A stretch of 64,000 nucleotides of DNA from Hygrophila difformis. Lineage: Eukaryota; Streptophyta; Magnoliopsida; Lamiales; Acanthaceae. Positions 22,486 through 34,743 of this stretch are shown here, in pieces; the stretch's first letter is position 1; each line of letters begins with the position of its first letter. Position numbers and translations under genes: made by a program. The stretch is taken from contig JAOANR010000005.1 of NCBI GenBank assembly GCA_030278955.1, positions 33,037,849 through 33,101,848 of the forward strand. Reading direction: 5' to 3'. Under the pieces are notes generated by a model. It saw nothing but the letters and a program-made list of their open reading frames with translations, was not told the origin of the DNA and ran no database searches.

Positions 22486-23197
22486 TCCCTTCAGGACATA
22501 AGTGGTGTTTCGGATATTGCAATCTATGCGATTGCAAACCCTATTTTTCAGATTCATGGTTCAAAATGCATACATGTAGCAAAATAAAAATGAACAGTAG
22601 GCTAGAATACTTAAAAACAAAGGGGAAAATAAACTTGAAACTATGCAAATGTGAACCACCAACCCAAGTGAGGGTTTTCAACCAACATATCATGCGTGAG
22701 GATCCAAAAGGTAAAGAGAAAACATTGGATCCTCAAGTAAGCAGCCAAATAAATGACCAAATGGTCATGAAACCGAAAATAAAGCAAGAAATCCATAGAC
22801 CGTCTATTTCATGATTTGGGACTCTTTTTGTGATTATCTTCCCATATATAAGAAAATGGTTTGATAATACCCATCATTTGGGTGTTTCAAACCTTAATGA
22901 AGGTTTACAAGCTATAAATAATGAAAACAGTGGCTATCTAAGTCTAAAAATGCTAAGCACTCACTAATCTAAACTAAACAGTAGCTAAAAACTAGAAATA
23001 ATGCATGAAAGATAAATAATACAGAAAAATAAACCCTAACTAAACTAACTAACTACACACCTCTCAAGAACACCAAGTTGTCTCCAAGTTTTCTATATTC
23101 TGAAGTTGTTGATCCTAGGAGTCAGCTTGTCCTTAAATAGGTGGGAAACCCTAGGCCCATGGGCCTCCAGACCTTGAAATTTGAATTCTGGTCAGGT

Positions 23198-23467
23198 TAC
23201 GACGCTGAACTTGACTTCGTCGCTATCCCTTGCTACGACGCTATATGTGTAACGTCGTAGTCTTCCACTTCGAATACACTTCTTTGTCTCTAAGTGAACG
23301 GCCTACGATGCTATACTCCATTTACGTCGCTACACTTGGTCTACGACGCTATTCTCGTCTAGCGTCGTAGTTCTTCCTTCAGAGTCTTGCCTCCATTTCT
23401 GCCTACGTCGCTATACTCAACTACGACGCTGAACATGCTTAGGGTCGTAGTTGAGTGTAGTGTCGTA
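23198..23467. repeat. Dyad array, TACGACGCTA vocabulary, upstream of LTR TATA
   Basis: TACGACGCT and AGCGTCGTA arms separated by short spacers; the minus-strand TATA-like TATTTAAG lies about 60 bases further at 23139-23132. Copies at 32573-32842 and 45120-45389. Confidence 0.9.
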
Positions 23468-23754
23468 ATTTCTTGAAAATATTGAATTTTTGTGGATTTT
23501 CATTTCTTTTCCCATCTTTTTGTTTCATTTTTCTTTTCCTTTCTTTTTCTCATGTTTTTGGGTTTTTCTAACATAAATGTGTAATAAAATTACATATTTA
23601 TGCATTTCTCATACCAACTCAATATTTTTACAAATATGCATATATCAGTCTAATTCTACTGCTTTCTTATTTAATATAAGACCGGAATGCGATCAAATGC
23701 CCGTTTCAGACACGGAAATGTATTGAAAATAATGGACATTTCTGGCCATTATCA

Positions 23755-25494
23755 CCGGTTTATCTCCCTTTGATTGGAAATAAACTCAGTCATCAAATTC
23801 TCCAGGCGAGATGGTGGCTTTTGGTTGTATTGCTGAATTTGGTCCGGTTGGGCTTGGAAGTTTTGAAAATTCTGGCCTTGGCTTTGGTTGGGCCTCTGTT
23901 GGATATGGGGTTGGAAGTTCTGATTCTGATTCTGGAAGTTCTGTACTCTCTGCTGGACGAATCCTTGATTCTGAGGTCTGAAGTTCTGCTGAGGGTTTTG
24001 GTTTGCAAACTGGTTAGGCTGATTTGGCTGTGTCAACAAATGCGCATTGAGTGCATTGTTGTTGGAATAGGAGAGGTTGGGGTGGCGGTTCTGGTAGTTC
24101 CCTGCGTAATTGCAGCTTTCGGTAGCTAGTTGTTGGCATGTGTCAGTTGGATGTGGTCCCTGACATAGCCCACAAACTGCTCCCGATTGTTGTGTTTGCG
24201 CTTGGCTAGATGAGGCTCCTGCCTGAGAAGTACCTGCTCCCTTTCCTTTCTCCTGTCCTAGCTGTATTGCAGCCACCTGTTCCTGCAATTTTTCGAAATC
24301 TGTTTTTCCCTCACTCACAGCAAAAACGTTTCTAGGAGGGTCCACTTTCTTGTCATTGCTGTTCAATACAGATCTATTGACAGACATTGTCTCAACCTTT
24401 TCCCAGGCTTGGTCCATGGGAAAATGGAGTAAATGTCTTCCGCCTGCAGCGTCCAACATCATTCTCCATGGATGGGTGAGCCCTCCATAGAATTTCCTCA
24501 GCTGCTCCCATGGTTGATATCCGTGTTGGGGGCATCGCCTCAAGAGGCTAGAGAACCTCTCCTTTGCGTCATATAAAGATTCATCCGTCTTCATCTTGAA
24601 CTCTCCAATTTTCTCTCGTCCTTCGTCTATCTTTGATTCAGGAAAATACTTCAACAGAAAACTCCTCACCAAATCTGCCCAGGTGCTCCTCTGATTTATG
24701 GGCAATGATTTATACCAATCCCTGGCACCACTAAATAGAGAAAAAGGAAACAACATTAGTCTTATAGCATCAGGTGAGACTCCCTGATTTTTGATTGTAT
24801 CGCGGAGCTCCAGGAAGGTTTGGAGATGATCATGGGGATCCTCATGATTTGCACCGCAAAATTGGTTGTTTTGCACAAAATTAATGAGTGCCGGTTTGAG
24901 CTCAAAATTGCGTGCAGGAAATTGTGCTATCCCAGGCCTATCCAGATAAGGCTCCACGATGGGCTGCATAAAATCAGCTGCTGCTTGCTGTTGTTGATTT
25001 CCTTGCTCTGCTTGGTTTTGATACTGCTGGTGGTAGTTGGGATTCTGTTGGAACAAATTATCAGGATCATGAGGGTTGTTTTGAAATTGGTCTTGATTGA
25101 AGGCTTGATTCTGGTATTGCTGGTTTGGTATATTTTGGTTTTGTTGGTTATATTGGTTAGGGGGGGGGGGGGGCGGTTGTTGGTGGAATTGCTGATACTG
25201 TTGCTGATTTGGATTAGGTAGATTTTCCTCCTCGTTGGCACGATTTGGGTGTTCTACCATACCCCCATCAGCTCCGTTACCAGGGTTATTGGGTGGTTGG
25301 TCTATTGGTAAGATCGGGGGAATGTCCTGGTTCTCTGCCATATCAGATATTTCGCTGCTTGTGGTTTCGGGTGAGGTACGAGTCCGGGCTTCCTACTCTT
25401 TCCTTCGTCTGGCTTGCGCCCTCAGTTGGCGAGCGGTCCTTTCTATTTCTAGATCGAACGGTAGCTCATGCAATGTGTCCTTTCTCCTTTGCAT
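23755..25494 (-). pseudogene. gag: Athila 2 gag N-terminal part, copy 1
   Basis: The minus strand encodes the Athila gag domain closely matching the intact protein ([29 protein letters not shown], zinc knuckle [13 protein letters not shown]). From the ATG equivalent at 25494 there is a TAG at 25395-25393 (about codon 34); an open frame resumes at the ATG at 25341 and runs until the inserted LTR cuts it after REIN. A poly-G run at about 25157-25170 is longer than in copy 2. The gene is dead: nonsense codon plus insertion. Confidence 0.93.
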
Positions 25495-25622
25495 AAGCAG
25501 TTTGTATCACGATTTGACAGCACCTGCACAACCCCTAGGTTAGTAATGGTTCAAGAATGTATACAAAAACTATCTATGAGTAAATAAGGAGTGTAATTCT
25601 CTTAATAAACGGCGCTGCATCC

Positions 25623-25640
25623 TCCCCGGCAACGGCGCCA
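25623..25640 (-). other. Primer binding site 1 of Athila 2, copy 1
   Basis: Perfect 18-base tRNA-Asp-type site on the minus strand, followed on the plus strand by TGAAACTTTTGAC. A second perfect site is 127 bases away at 25750-25767. Confidence 0.88.
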
Positions 25641-25749
25641 TGAAACTTTTGACAAATTTCATGGTGCAACCGGGGTAAACAATTCAATCTTAACAGACAT
25701 CAGTGTTCAATACTTAATATAGTATTATTTATTACAACTGTCTGCATCT

Positions 25750-25767
25750 TCCCCGGCAACGGCGCCA
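25750..25767 (-). other. Primer binding site 2 of Athila 2, copy 1
   Basis: Perfect tRNA-Asp-type site. The sequence after it (TGAAACTTTTGACAATTTCCC) matches the TSD-defined LTR start at 19319, so this is probably the true LTR-adjacent site and the 127-base stretch to site 1 is an extra unit. Confidence 0.85.
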
Positions 25768-26730
25768 TGAAACTTTTGACAATTTCCCACACAAGTATTT
25801 TATAAAATATATTAAGATTGAATTTATTAAATGAAAAGAGTTATGATTCACGGAAAGGGGTTTAAGGATATATTCCACTTTTTATTACTCATGTGGGAAA
25901 CTTTGATTTCAAACGGCGCCGTGGAACTCCCCGGCAAGAAACTTTTGACAATTTCCTGCCATGAAGATCCTCGCCATGAAACTTTTGACAACTTCCCACT
26001 ATATGAGTATTTTCTGAAAAATAATAATCCCGGTTTAATTTTATTTAATAAAACCAATTTATGAGGATGGAGTTGGGACTAGGGATATATTTATAGGTTG
26101 TCACGTTTTTATTACTCGTGTTAAGAAACTGTGCCCCCGAAAGCGCACGGTGTCAAAAATTGCAGTAATTTATAGTAAGACCGGATCGTTCACTGGAGGA
26201 TGTGCGATAGAAGCAGGGCCCACGTCGTTTACTAAGATTTTCCACTCGGTTACTCGATTCAAGTTTTGTAATGGTTTCTAACAACTACTTGACAATAATT
26301 TTAAACTAGACTATGGAAGCAATTAAAATTATTCTACAAAGCATGGTAAAGTTATTCTAGAAAGAAATTAAATTTATTCTACGAAAGCGTGTAAAATTAT
26401 GCTATACTATCTAGAAAGCAGATTTAAAATGTGACAGAAGGGACAGGGAGAAAATAATAAAAATTGAACAAGATTCAGATGAAACACAAGTAAACTTCCA
26501 TTTTAATACACAGATCTTTGCTTGGGATAATCCTTTCAGTTAGCTAACTCTCATGCTTTCTAGACTATGTTCCCTTTAACAGACAGGTACTTACAATCAG
26601 AATTTACATGCATCTTAAGACCTCAACCTCTAAGGTACCACAGATTAATAACTGCCCCTGCCGAGGTGTGTTATTCCTCCGTGGTGGATAAGCAACACCT
26701 AACACATCATATGAGAGCAATTTTTGCTAT

Positions 26731-26886
26731 GTAATTCGGTCTCATGGGCAATTCGGTTTAGACCGAATTACCTAGACCGAATTGCATATATGTTTTCACA
26801 TAGGGCATTCAACAAGTATTTTCGCATGCAATTCCATTTTCATGGGCAATTCGGTTTAGACCGAATTGCCTCAAATCGAATTGCAT
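26731..26886. repeat. Dyad array, AATTCGGTTT vocabulary (distal LTR)
   Basis: Inner palindromes AATTCGGTTTAGACCGAATT with outer AATTCGGTCT / AGACCGAATT arms. Copy at 48647-48802. Confidence 0.88.
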
Positions 26887-27780
26887 GTCTTTTTCCACAT
26901 TAGAGATATTTTTGTGCTCACAAGTACAGGTTCGGTTTACACTGTGTGGTCTATGATGGATGAGAATTACCTAATCCTTCATTTCACATCAGTGTCACCT
27001 CACAGCCACACTAGTGAGCAATTTAAGAAAAATAACAATACTAGGATACGTGTCTAGCAGGCATTTGGCATGAATTAAACCCTATTTCTACAAACAAGAC
27101 ATCAAAGGCTTAAGAACCTAACATACTAAGAAAAATAAGAACTACATGCATAAGGGTAAGAACACTTACATTATCTAAAGCAACGATAAACTAAATAAAG
27201 AGAAGAAAAACAGCAGCACAAGATATAAAAAAAAATAAATTCTAACAACTCTAAAATCATCTAAACCTAAGAACACTCATTTGAAGCACTAAGGTATAAG
27301 AACAAGCCAAAAACCCACTAAACATGCATTTATTGAGAATGTAAGTCAACTAGGACATAATAAATGTAACCTAGTTGAAACAAACAAACATTCTAACATT
27401 TATTGCTAAGGAAAGCATTAAATGAGTGCCAAACACATGAAATAAAAACCCATTTCTGGATCTTTTCTTGTATTAGCACTTGAAAGCAAATAAATAACCC
27501 TAAAACCATCATTAACTTGAAGGTAGGGTTCATTCTAACTACAAAGCATTTAAAGTGTATGGTAATGGCTACACTAAAGGTAGTAACAAGCTTCTATAAA
27601 AATAAACTAAAATCAAAAGCATTAAAACTACACTACAAGCTTGAAAAATAAACTAACTAAACTAAACTACATACCTAACCCTTAAGGGGTGGAGAAAACC
27701 TTCTGCTCCTTCTTTTTGTCTCCCAGCAAATGTCAAACTGTGTAAGTGTTAGAATTTTTCTTGTGTTGAGGAAGGTCAGC

Positions 27781-27787
27781 TTTTATA
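27781..27787 (-). promoter_or_regulatory. LTR TATA box, Athila 2 copy 1
   Basis: The minus strand reads GTATAAAAGCTG, roughly 105 bases downstream of the dyad array. Same position and flanks as 17561-17567 in element 1. Confidence 0.65.
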
Positions 27788-27892
27788 CTTCTTCTCGGAA
27801 CCCTAGGCCCATCAGGGCCCATCCACAGTGCCATGCATTTCTCACGTGCTCACAGCTTCAATTTGGATGCAATTTTGAATGTGATTCGGTCT

Positions 27893-28297
27893 CCTCAAGC
27901 AATTCGGTTTAGGCCGAATTGGTGTAATTCGAATTGCATGAGGTCTTCCTTGATCTTGAGCATGAATGCAGTGTTCTTTTATCAATTCGGTTTATGGGTA
28001 GACTGAATTGGCCTTGTCGAACTGATGATGGCTCCTGTTTGGCTTCCTTGCTTTGAGGCAATTCGGTCTATGCAATCAATTCGGTTTAGACCGAATTGCA
28101 TAGATCGAACCCCTTCTTTTATGTTCTGCTTAGGGTCTTCTTCTTTCCATAGTGCAATTCGGTCTAGGGGTCAATTCGGTTTAGACCGAATTGGTTGCTC
28201 TTCTCTTCTTCAGCACTTGTCTCTTTTTCTTCTTCTTCTCTTCAACAATTCGGTCTAATGAGCAATTCGATTTAGGTCGAATTGCGTATAGACCGAA
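27893..28297. repeat. Dyad array, AATTCGGTTT vocabulary, upstream of LTR TATA
   Basis: Five clustered units, for example near 27901, 28078 and 28168, with inner palindromes and outer inverted arms. Copy at 49809-50213. Confidence 0.88.
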
Positions 28298-28635
28298 TTG
28301 ATCTTCAACACTTAACCAAAATTTCAGTTTGTGGGATTTTCATTCTTTTTCCCATCTTTTTTTATTTTTGTGGGCTATTTTATTCTTTTGCCCATCTTTT
28401 CATTCCTTTTTCTTTTTCTTTTTCCTTTTTTCATGTTTTTGGATTTTTCTAACACAAATACAATTAAAATTGCATATTTTTGTGTCTTTCATTACCATCT
28501 TATTTTTCTTACAAACTTGCATTAATCTGTCGAATTCAACTGCTTTCTTATTAAAATAAGATGGGAATATGATCAAAACGTCCGTCTCAGACACGGAAAT
28601 GAATTGGAAATAATGGACAATTTTGGTCATTATCA

Positions 28636-29454
28636 CATTGTCTGTGATCAAGTTTCCTAAATCTAGCACCATTTTTGGTAAGAAATCACGCTAGATCGCG
28701 CAAAATGCGCAACCTGCCAATTCGGCGTGGTCGTGGCGCGGTGTTTAGCCAAACACCGCGCGGAGACCGCGCGGCTCCGGTCTGGACCGCGGTCCGGACC
28801 GGGTCGTGCGATTCGTCGGGTCCTTTCCTCCTCTCTTTCGGACTTCTATCCTTCTACATTTTCGGGCTCGATTTTTCGGGTCATTCTCGGATTATAAATT
28901 CTTATCTTCTTAAATTTATCTCGTCTCGAATTAATCCCGTATTCAAAATCTTGAGTCTGTCGCGTTTGGATTCTTCGTCTTCTAATTCGTCGTCTTTTAA
29001 CTCCCGTGTAATAATTTATTTATTTAAACCGTTTCCGACTTCGCGGGTTCTTGGAATTAAAATTCTTATCTTTCTTAAATTTAATTTCAATTCTTTTGAC
29101 TCGATTCCTGGAATGTCTTCGGGCTTCCTTTCCCTCTTTTATTCCATTTTCAATTTTTGAATTTATCGGCGTTTCATTGCCGAGCAATAATTTATTGTGA
29201 TAAAATATTTCCTTCTCGGAAATACAATTATTTTATTTGTTGAGCGCTATAAAAATCCCGGGTATTACAGTCTACCCCCCCCCCCCCCTTAAGAATCAAC
29301 TTCGTCCCCGAAGTTGTACCCGCACTTTAACTTTTTGATTCAACTTTATTGTTGGGGTATTTCCATTTACCCTCCTCAAGGATAAACGTCTTCCTTAATT
29401 TTGAGAAATTAATTCCATTCCTTTGAACATGAATTAAATTTCTCGGGTGTTACA
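28636..29454 (-). repeat. Gypsy LTR fragment flanking Athila 2, copy 1
   Basis: It is homologous to 62325-62787 and, more distantly, 4890-5452. It contains the GC-rich dyad block (28736 onward, with an 11-base-arm hairpin) and ends ...CTCGGGTGTTACA at 29454. Between 29267 and 29320 lies an older LTR-end-like TATTACAG plus C-tract plus AACTTCG hairpin. The left part of the LTR is displaced by Athila 2. Confidence 0.8.
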
Positions 29455-29469
29455 TCCTCTCCCCCTTAT
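29455..29469 (-). other. Gypsy polypurine tract, copy 1
   Basis: On the minus strand a purine tract (AAGGGGGAGAGGA) directly precedes the TGTAACACC LTR start, as at 51360-51374. Here the sequence switches to Athila LTR at 29470. Confidence 0.75.
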
Positions 29470-32400
29470 TCTAGAAAGCGGATTAAATTTAATCTACGAA
29501 AGCAATAAAATTATTCTAAGAAAGCAGATTTAAAATGTGACAGAAGGGACAGGAAGAAAATAATAAAAATTGGACAAGATTCAGATGAAACACAATTGAA
29601 CTTCCATTTTTAATACACAGATCTTTGTTTGGGATAATCCATCAGTTAGCTAACTCTCATGTTCTCTGTACCATGTTCCCTTTAACAGACAGGTACTTAT
29701 AGTAAGAGTTTACATGCTCTTAAGAGAACAAATTCTAAGATACCACAGACTAATAACTCCCCTTGCAATGCCTTGCAAGAGTATGTTAATCATCTGCGGT
29801 GGACAAGCAACACCTGACAGATCATTAGTTGAAACGCCAAGTACTCCCATCATTCCCCCATGTCACACCCAAAGATTCGAATCAAGCCCTGAACTATCCC
29901 TTAACTCTCAGTCCTAGTAGCAGTCGGAAGATCTAGAGACACATCCGAGTGACCTCTACAAAAGCGATTAAAAGAAAGCAGTAAAGAAAGCATTTAAAAT
30001 CCTATCACTCGGAAGTTTCAAAAGCTTCGTACTGGTAGTAAAAGAAAGCCCCCAGTCAGGATGACCGGACGTGGATCAAGAATTCCCGAATCTCGGTGAA
30101 TCGATCGCGGCGTTCACTTCCTTTCGGGTGGTTATGAGATACAAACTAATGAAACGAACTAATAGATTAGTTCGTTCCGGATGCACTCACTCAGGACTCA
30201 AAAATAGGCTTTGGCAGAAGAGGATAGCAGTTGAAAGGAACTCAACCATATCTTAGAAAATAACCAAGGCCTACGCATTGTTCCTCTAGAATTACCTATC
30301 ACACTGTATTTGAATCCAAGTGGATCCCATCTCGGTGTGACAGTTAAGACTAAATTCCCAACACATAGCAATTTTGGAAAATAATAAGTCTTTGAAAATT
30401 ATTCCCTAAACAGGTACTAAACTCTCAATTAAAACACAGATCTTTTTCAGTCTAGATAAGACCTAATCGCTGACTCTGCTTCTAATTTCCCAAAATCAAC
30501 CCCCGATCGAATGTGAGTTAGTCATAACTGTGGAATATATCCTTTACTTAGATCCGGATTTTATAAATGAATTTTTGTTGGAAATTTATTATGAGACATT
30601 TGATTAAAAATCAAGACTTCTATGTCCAAGGGAAGGATCCCAAAATAATCAGACCACAATATCTACATAATATTATCATGCATAAATTTATAGGGAAGTA
30701 TAAAATTAAGTTAACCCAAAATATAAAGTGGGTTTAGACAGAATGTGGAGCACAGAATTGAAATAGCCGGAGATGAGAAGAGTTTGGCTGAAAAGACTCG
30801 TCAAAATAATTAGGGTAGTTGGATTGCAATTATCTGTTGTCCAGCCTCCCCATTATTAGGATGGAATGATTTTAGACAGCAGAAAACCTTGAATGATAGT
30901 GATCGCTATCATCAAAGTTCTTACTATCTGTGAAATGAGAGGAAAAACCTACATATTTTCTCGCCATAATACCAGTCAAACAGTGTTGATCGACACCATC
31001 TGATAATGTTATAGTTTGAAATTCGGGTTTGGAAAATAGAATAAGAAAATAAAACTGTATTCAGACAGGGACTGACCGAGTGGCTACTTCATTTCCCGGT
31101 AAGAGGACCGTTCACCTGACCTCGTCAGTCACTATCCGAACCATACAAAATAACAGATAGAAATGAATACATAGACTATGGGCTACTTCATTTCCCGGTA
31201 AGGGGACCGTTCGCCAACAGTATTCTATGATATTCTTCACTATTCGTTTCATACATCACAGCTAAAGATAAAATAGATAACAGAAAATATTTTTGGGTCA
31301 TCTTGTATGAGAGACATTAGTTTCTCATGCAAGGGTATGGAAATTAATCCATAATTACCCTTAATGTCTAAATAATCTCTCATTCCATAATTAATTAATT
31401 AATCACAGTCCGGAATATATACTTAGATCATTAGAGTATAATTGAGTAGAAAAATCTTTTAATGAAATATTGAACAAAGTTCTTTATATCAAATTAATCA
31501 TGGGTTGAGATCATTGGATTTCAACCTCAAAATATTAATATAAAGGTTCAATTAAGTAAGTGAGAAGAATGGAGAAATGGAAAATTTGGCAAAAAATGCC
31601 AATTACGACGTTAGAGAGATGCTATGACGCTATCTTAGGATAGCGTCGTGAGGATAGCGTTGTATGGTAAATTTTTGTAAGAAAATAAGTATTTTGGGGT
31701 TCTACGACTCTAGAAAAAGATTACGACGTTAAACATGGTCTACGTCGTAGGGTCTAGCGTCGTAGAACAAGTTTTTCTTAAGCCCGAAGTAACTACGACG
31801 CAGAACCTTTACCTACGTCGCTACCTTGGGTAGCGTCGTAGGGCGGTTAGCGTCGTAGTCCCTTCAGGACATAAGTGGTGTTTCGGATAATGCAATCTAT
31901 GTGATTGCAAACCCTATTTTTCAGACTCATGGTTCAAAATACATACATGTAGCAAAATAAAGATGAACAGTAGGCTAGAATACTTAAAAACAAAGGGGAA
32001 AATAAACTTGAAACTATGCAAATGTGAACCACCAACCCAAGTGAGGGTTTTCAACCAACATATCATGCGTGAGGATCCAAAAGGTAAAGAGAAAACATTG
32101 GATCCTCAAGTAAGCAGCCAAATAAATGACCAAATGGTCATGAAACCGAAAATAAAGCAAGAAATCCATAGACCAAGTCTATTTCGTGATTTGGGACTCT
32201 TTTTGTGATTATCTTCCCATATATAAGAAAATGGTTTGATAATACCCATCATTTGGGTGTTTCAAACCTTAATGAAGGTTTACAAAGCTGTAAATAATGA
32301 AAACAGTGGCTATCTAAGTCTAAAAATGCTAAGCACTCACTAATCTAAACTAAACAGTAGCTAAAAACTAAAAATAATGCATGAAAGATAAATAATACAG

Positions 32401-33130
32401 AAAAATAAACCCTAACTAAACTAACTAACTACACACCTCTCAAGAACACCAAGTTGTCTCCAAGTTTTCTATATTCTGAAGTTGTTGATCCTAGGAGTCA
32501 GCTTGTCCTTAAATAGGTGGGAAACCCTAGGCCCATGGGCCCCTAGGCCTTGAAATTTGAATTCTGGTCAGGTTACGACGCTGAACTTGACTTCGTCGCT
32601 ATCCCTTGCTACGACGCTATAGGTGTAACGTCGTAGTCTTCCACTTCGAATACACTTCTTTGTCTCTAAGTGAACAGCCTACGACGCTATACTCCATTTA
32701 CGTCGCTACACTTGGTCTACGACGCTATACTCGTCTAGCGTCGTAGTTCTTCCTTCAGAGTCTTGCCTCCATTTCTGCCTACGTTGCTATACTCGACTAC
32801 GACGCTGAACATGCTTAGGGTCGTAGTTGAGTGTAGTGTCGTAATTTCCTGAAAATATTGAATTTTTGTGGGTTTTCATTTCTATTCCCATCTTTTTGTT
32901 TCCTTTTTCTTTTCCTTTCTTTTTCTCATGTTTTTGGGTTTTTCTAACATAAATGTGTAATAAAATTACATATTTATGCATTTCTCATACCAGCTTAATA
33001 TTTTTACAAATATGCATAAATCAGTCTAATTCTACTGCTTTCTTATTTAATATAAGACCGGAATGCGATCAAATGCCCGTTTCAGACACGGAAATGGATT
33101 GAAAATAATGGACATTTCTGGCCATTATCA
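29470..33130 (-). repeat. Element 2 3' LTR, truncated at its plus-strand start
   Basis: It begins abruptly at a site equivalent to about 19896/41819 and ends GCCATTATCA at 33130, next to the polypurine tract. About 580 bases of the LTR are missing. Unlike the LTRs at 19319 and 41242 it has continuous TACGACG-type sequence across 30697-31200, with no embedded terminus. Arrays at 31603-31858 and 32573-32842; TATA-like TATTTAAG (minus) near 32508-32515. Confidence 0.85.
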
Positions 33131-33144
33131 ACATCCCCACATTT
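33131..33144 (-). other. Terminal polypurine tract of element 2
   Basis: The minus strand reads AAATGTGGGGATGT immediately before the LTR start TGATAATGG. Second-strand synthesis of retroelement cDNA normally starts here. Confidence 0.8.
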
Positions 33145-34743
33145 AATACTGATCGTCCCCGAGCAGTCAGAGTCAATGTTCCTAAGAACACGGACTCTAC
33201 ATATTCAATACATTTTCGTGGCTTCATAAATCACATTCTTTTTGGATTGGGATAAGACAATCAAAAACTACAAGTATTAAATTCCCTTGATTGCAGTGTT
33301 TAATGAAATGATACTTGTTCACTACATCAGGCCTACAAATCAGGCATTGTTGTCAACCCTTCATGAATATCATGTTTGAAAGATGCAAAGATTAAGAATG
33401 AGAATTAGGGTATGACACGAACATGTTTCATGAAATAGAGCCTCACATATAAGAGAATCGGAAAATTCACTCACTCTCAAATGGGGTTTAATCATTGAAC
33501 GCTCAAAATCAAGTTTAATTAAGTTATTCCATGAGCTTGCAATCAGACCAACTCGCCACCGGCTCATTTCCTTAAATCAAGATCTCGAGGTCTTGTTTAA
33601 GGGTTGTAAGGGGGCATACGGTTGTAACATTTGGTAGGGAAGTAGAATTATTGGCTAAGAAATGGCAAGAACTTATTCCATCATAATTACGCATATTTTA
33701 TCATAAAATTCATGATCATCAGTGTTTCTTTCTTTTTTTTTCTATTGCATGACATTAGACTAAGTCTAATTGTTTTGTCATTTGTAATTTATTTGTGTTG
33801 AATTGAATTCAACATCTCTCTTTTTTTTTTGAATCGGCTTATAGCTTACCGATTGATACATTTTTGATGATCATAAGTTTAATGCCTTTGATAGAATTTA
33901 TCCTTATCCATTTGGGTTGAATATTTTGGTCTTTTTGTAGGCTAGGAAAAATATAGAGGGCTTCAAAGAAAAATTAGGCTTAAAGGCTCAAATTGGTTAA
34001 TCCTAAAGGGAAAATATTTTTTGGGTTTGGATTTCAAAAGAAGGCCAAAGTTTTGGTTTTCTAAGTGCCTCGATCATATGCTCGATTTCGGGAGTATGGC
34101 ATGGTCTTGAATCGGTCCCAATTGGAAGTTCTAGTTTCCTTTAATCAAATTGATTCGCACATCAAAGAAAATAAATGAGTGAAAATGACTCATGGCTCAA
34201 TTCTCACAAGGTTGGATTGATTCATGCCATACAATATTCTCAAATTTAATCAAAGCTTAATTCTAACAATTTATTCAATCAAAATTTTCAACATGAAGAT
34301 TTCTTACCCAATAAGCTGATCGCATCATTAAATTTTTATAGCTCAAAACCTTAGGAATTCATTTCATGCATGTTCTCAATTATGTTATCCCAATATAAAA
34401 GTTTGAAAATTTAATCACGAGCCTAAATTCAACATGTGAATTTAGAGCAGGTTTATGCATACTTTTGCTGGTTATTTAATTTAAAGCAGTAAAAGAGGCA
34501 CTGTCAACATACAAGGTATGTCAACAGCATATTTTTGGCCTGACAGTCACTTATTCATCTCGGACTGTCAGACATCTTTTCAAGAGTAAAATTGTTTGTG
34601 GACTGCAAAATTCCTTTTTGAAAGCAGTAAATACATCAATTACAAGAGATTTCCTGCAATAAGAATGAACTTGCACAATTGATAGAAACTCTCTTATATG
34701 ATGTTTACAATTAAGCTCGGAATTGAATAGGCTCAGATCAGAC
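33145..34743 (-). other. Element 2 3' untranslated region
   Basis: About 1.6 kb, AT-rich, between the second ORF stop and the polypurine tract. No ORF with recognisable content was seen, and no dyad array. Confidence 0.6.

Larger units (their letters stand above)
19319..23754 (-). repeat. Solo-like Athila LTR inserted in Athila 2 gag
   Basis: It starts TGAAACTTTTGAC and ends GGCCATTATCA. Left flank CTGGT (19314-19318) and right flank CCGGT (23755-23759) look like a 5-base target duplication with one mismatch; gag reads ...REIN on one side and NQQLQ on the other. Near-identical to 41242-45676, the 5' LTR of element 2, so it is probably a solo LTR of that same insertion. It is chimeric: an embedded LTR terminus ends near 21796 and TACGACG-type LTR sequence follows. 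Confidence 0.85.
25641..28635 (-). repeat. Athila 2 5' LTR, copy 1
   Basis: It starts TGAAACTTTTGAC (25641, or 25768 at the LTR-adjacent primer site) and ends GGTCATTATCA. It carries AATTCGGTTT/AGACCGAATT arrays (26731-26886, 27893-28297) and a minus-strand TATA box TATAAAAGCTG at 27787. It is inserted in a gypsy LTR, which resumes at 28636. Copy 2 at 47557-50551 has the same length, 2995 bases. Confidence 0.88.
19319..29469. repeat. Large direct duplication, left copy
   Basis: Near-identical to 41242-51374, offset 21922 then 21916 bases. It includes LTR, interrupted gag, Athila 2 LTR and gypsy LTR fragment. Differences seen include a poly-G length change (25157) and a 9-base indel (near 28700). 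The copies diverge exactly at 29470/51374 on the right and at the LTR start on the left. Confidence 0.93.

Noticed and set aside
22231..23467. TACGACG repeats as a CRISPR-like or satellite array
   Set aside because: Repeats are short, inverted as well as direct, irregularly spaced and always inside LTRs or element promoters; the genome is plant.
28675..29160. Plus-strand ORF of 161 codons repeated at 50591 and 62357
   Set aside because: It is the same LTR segment in three copies with frame-changing indels; composition is low-complexity and no start context is conserved.
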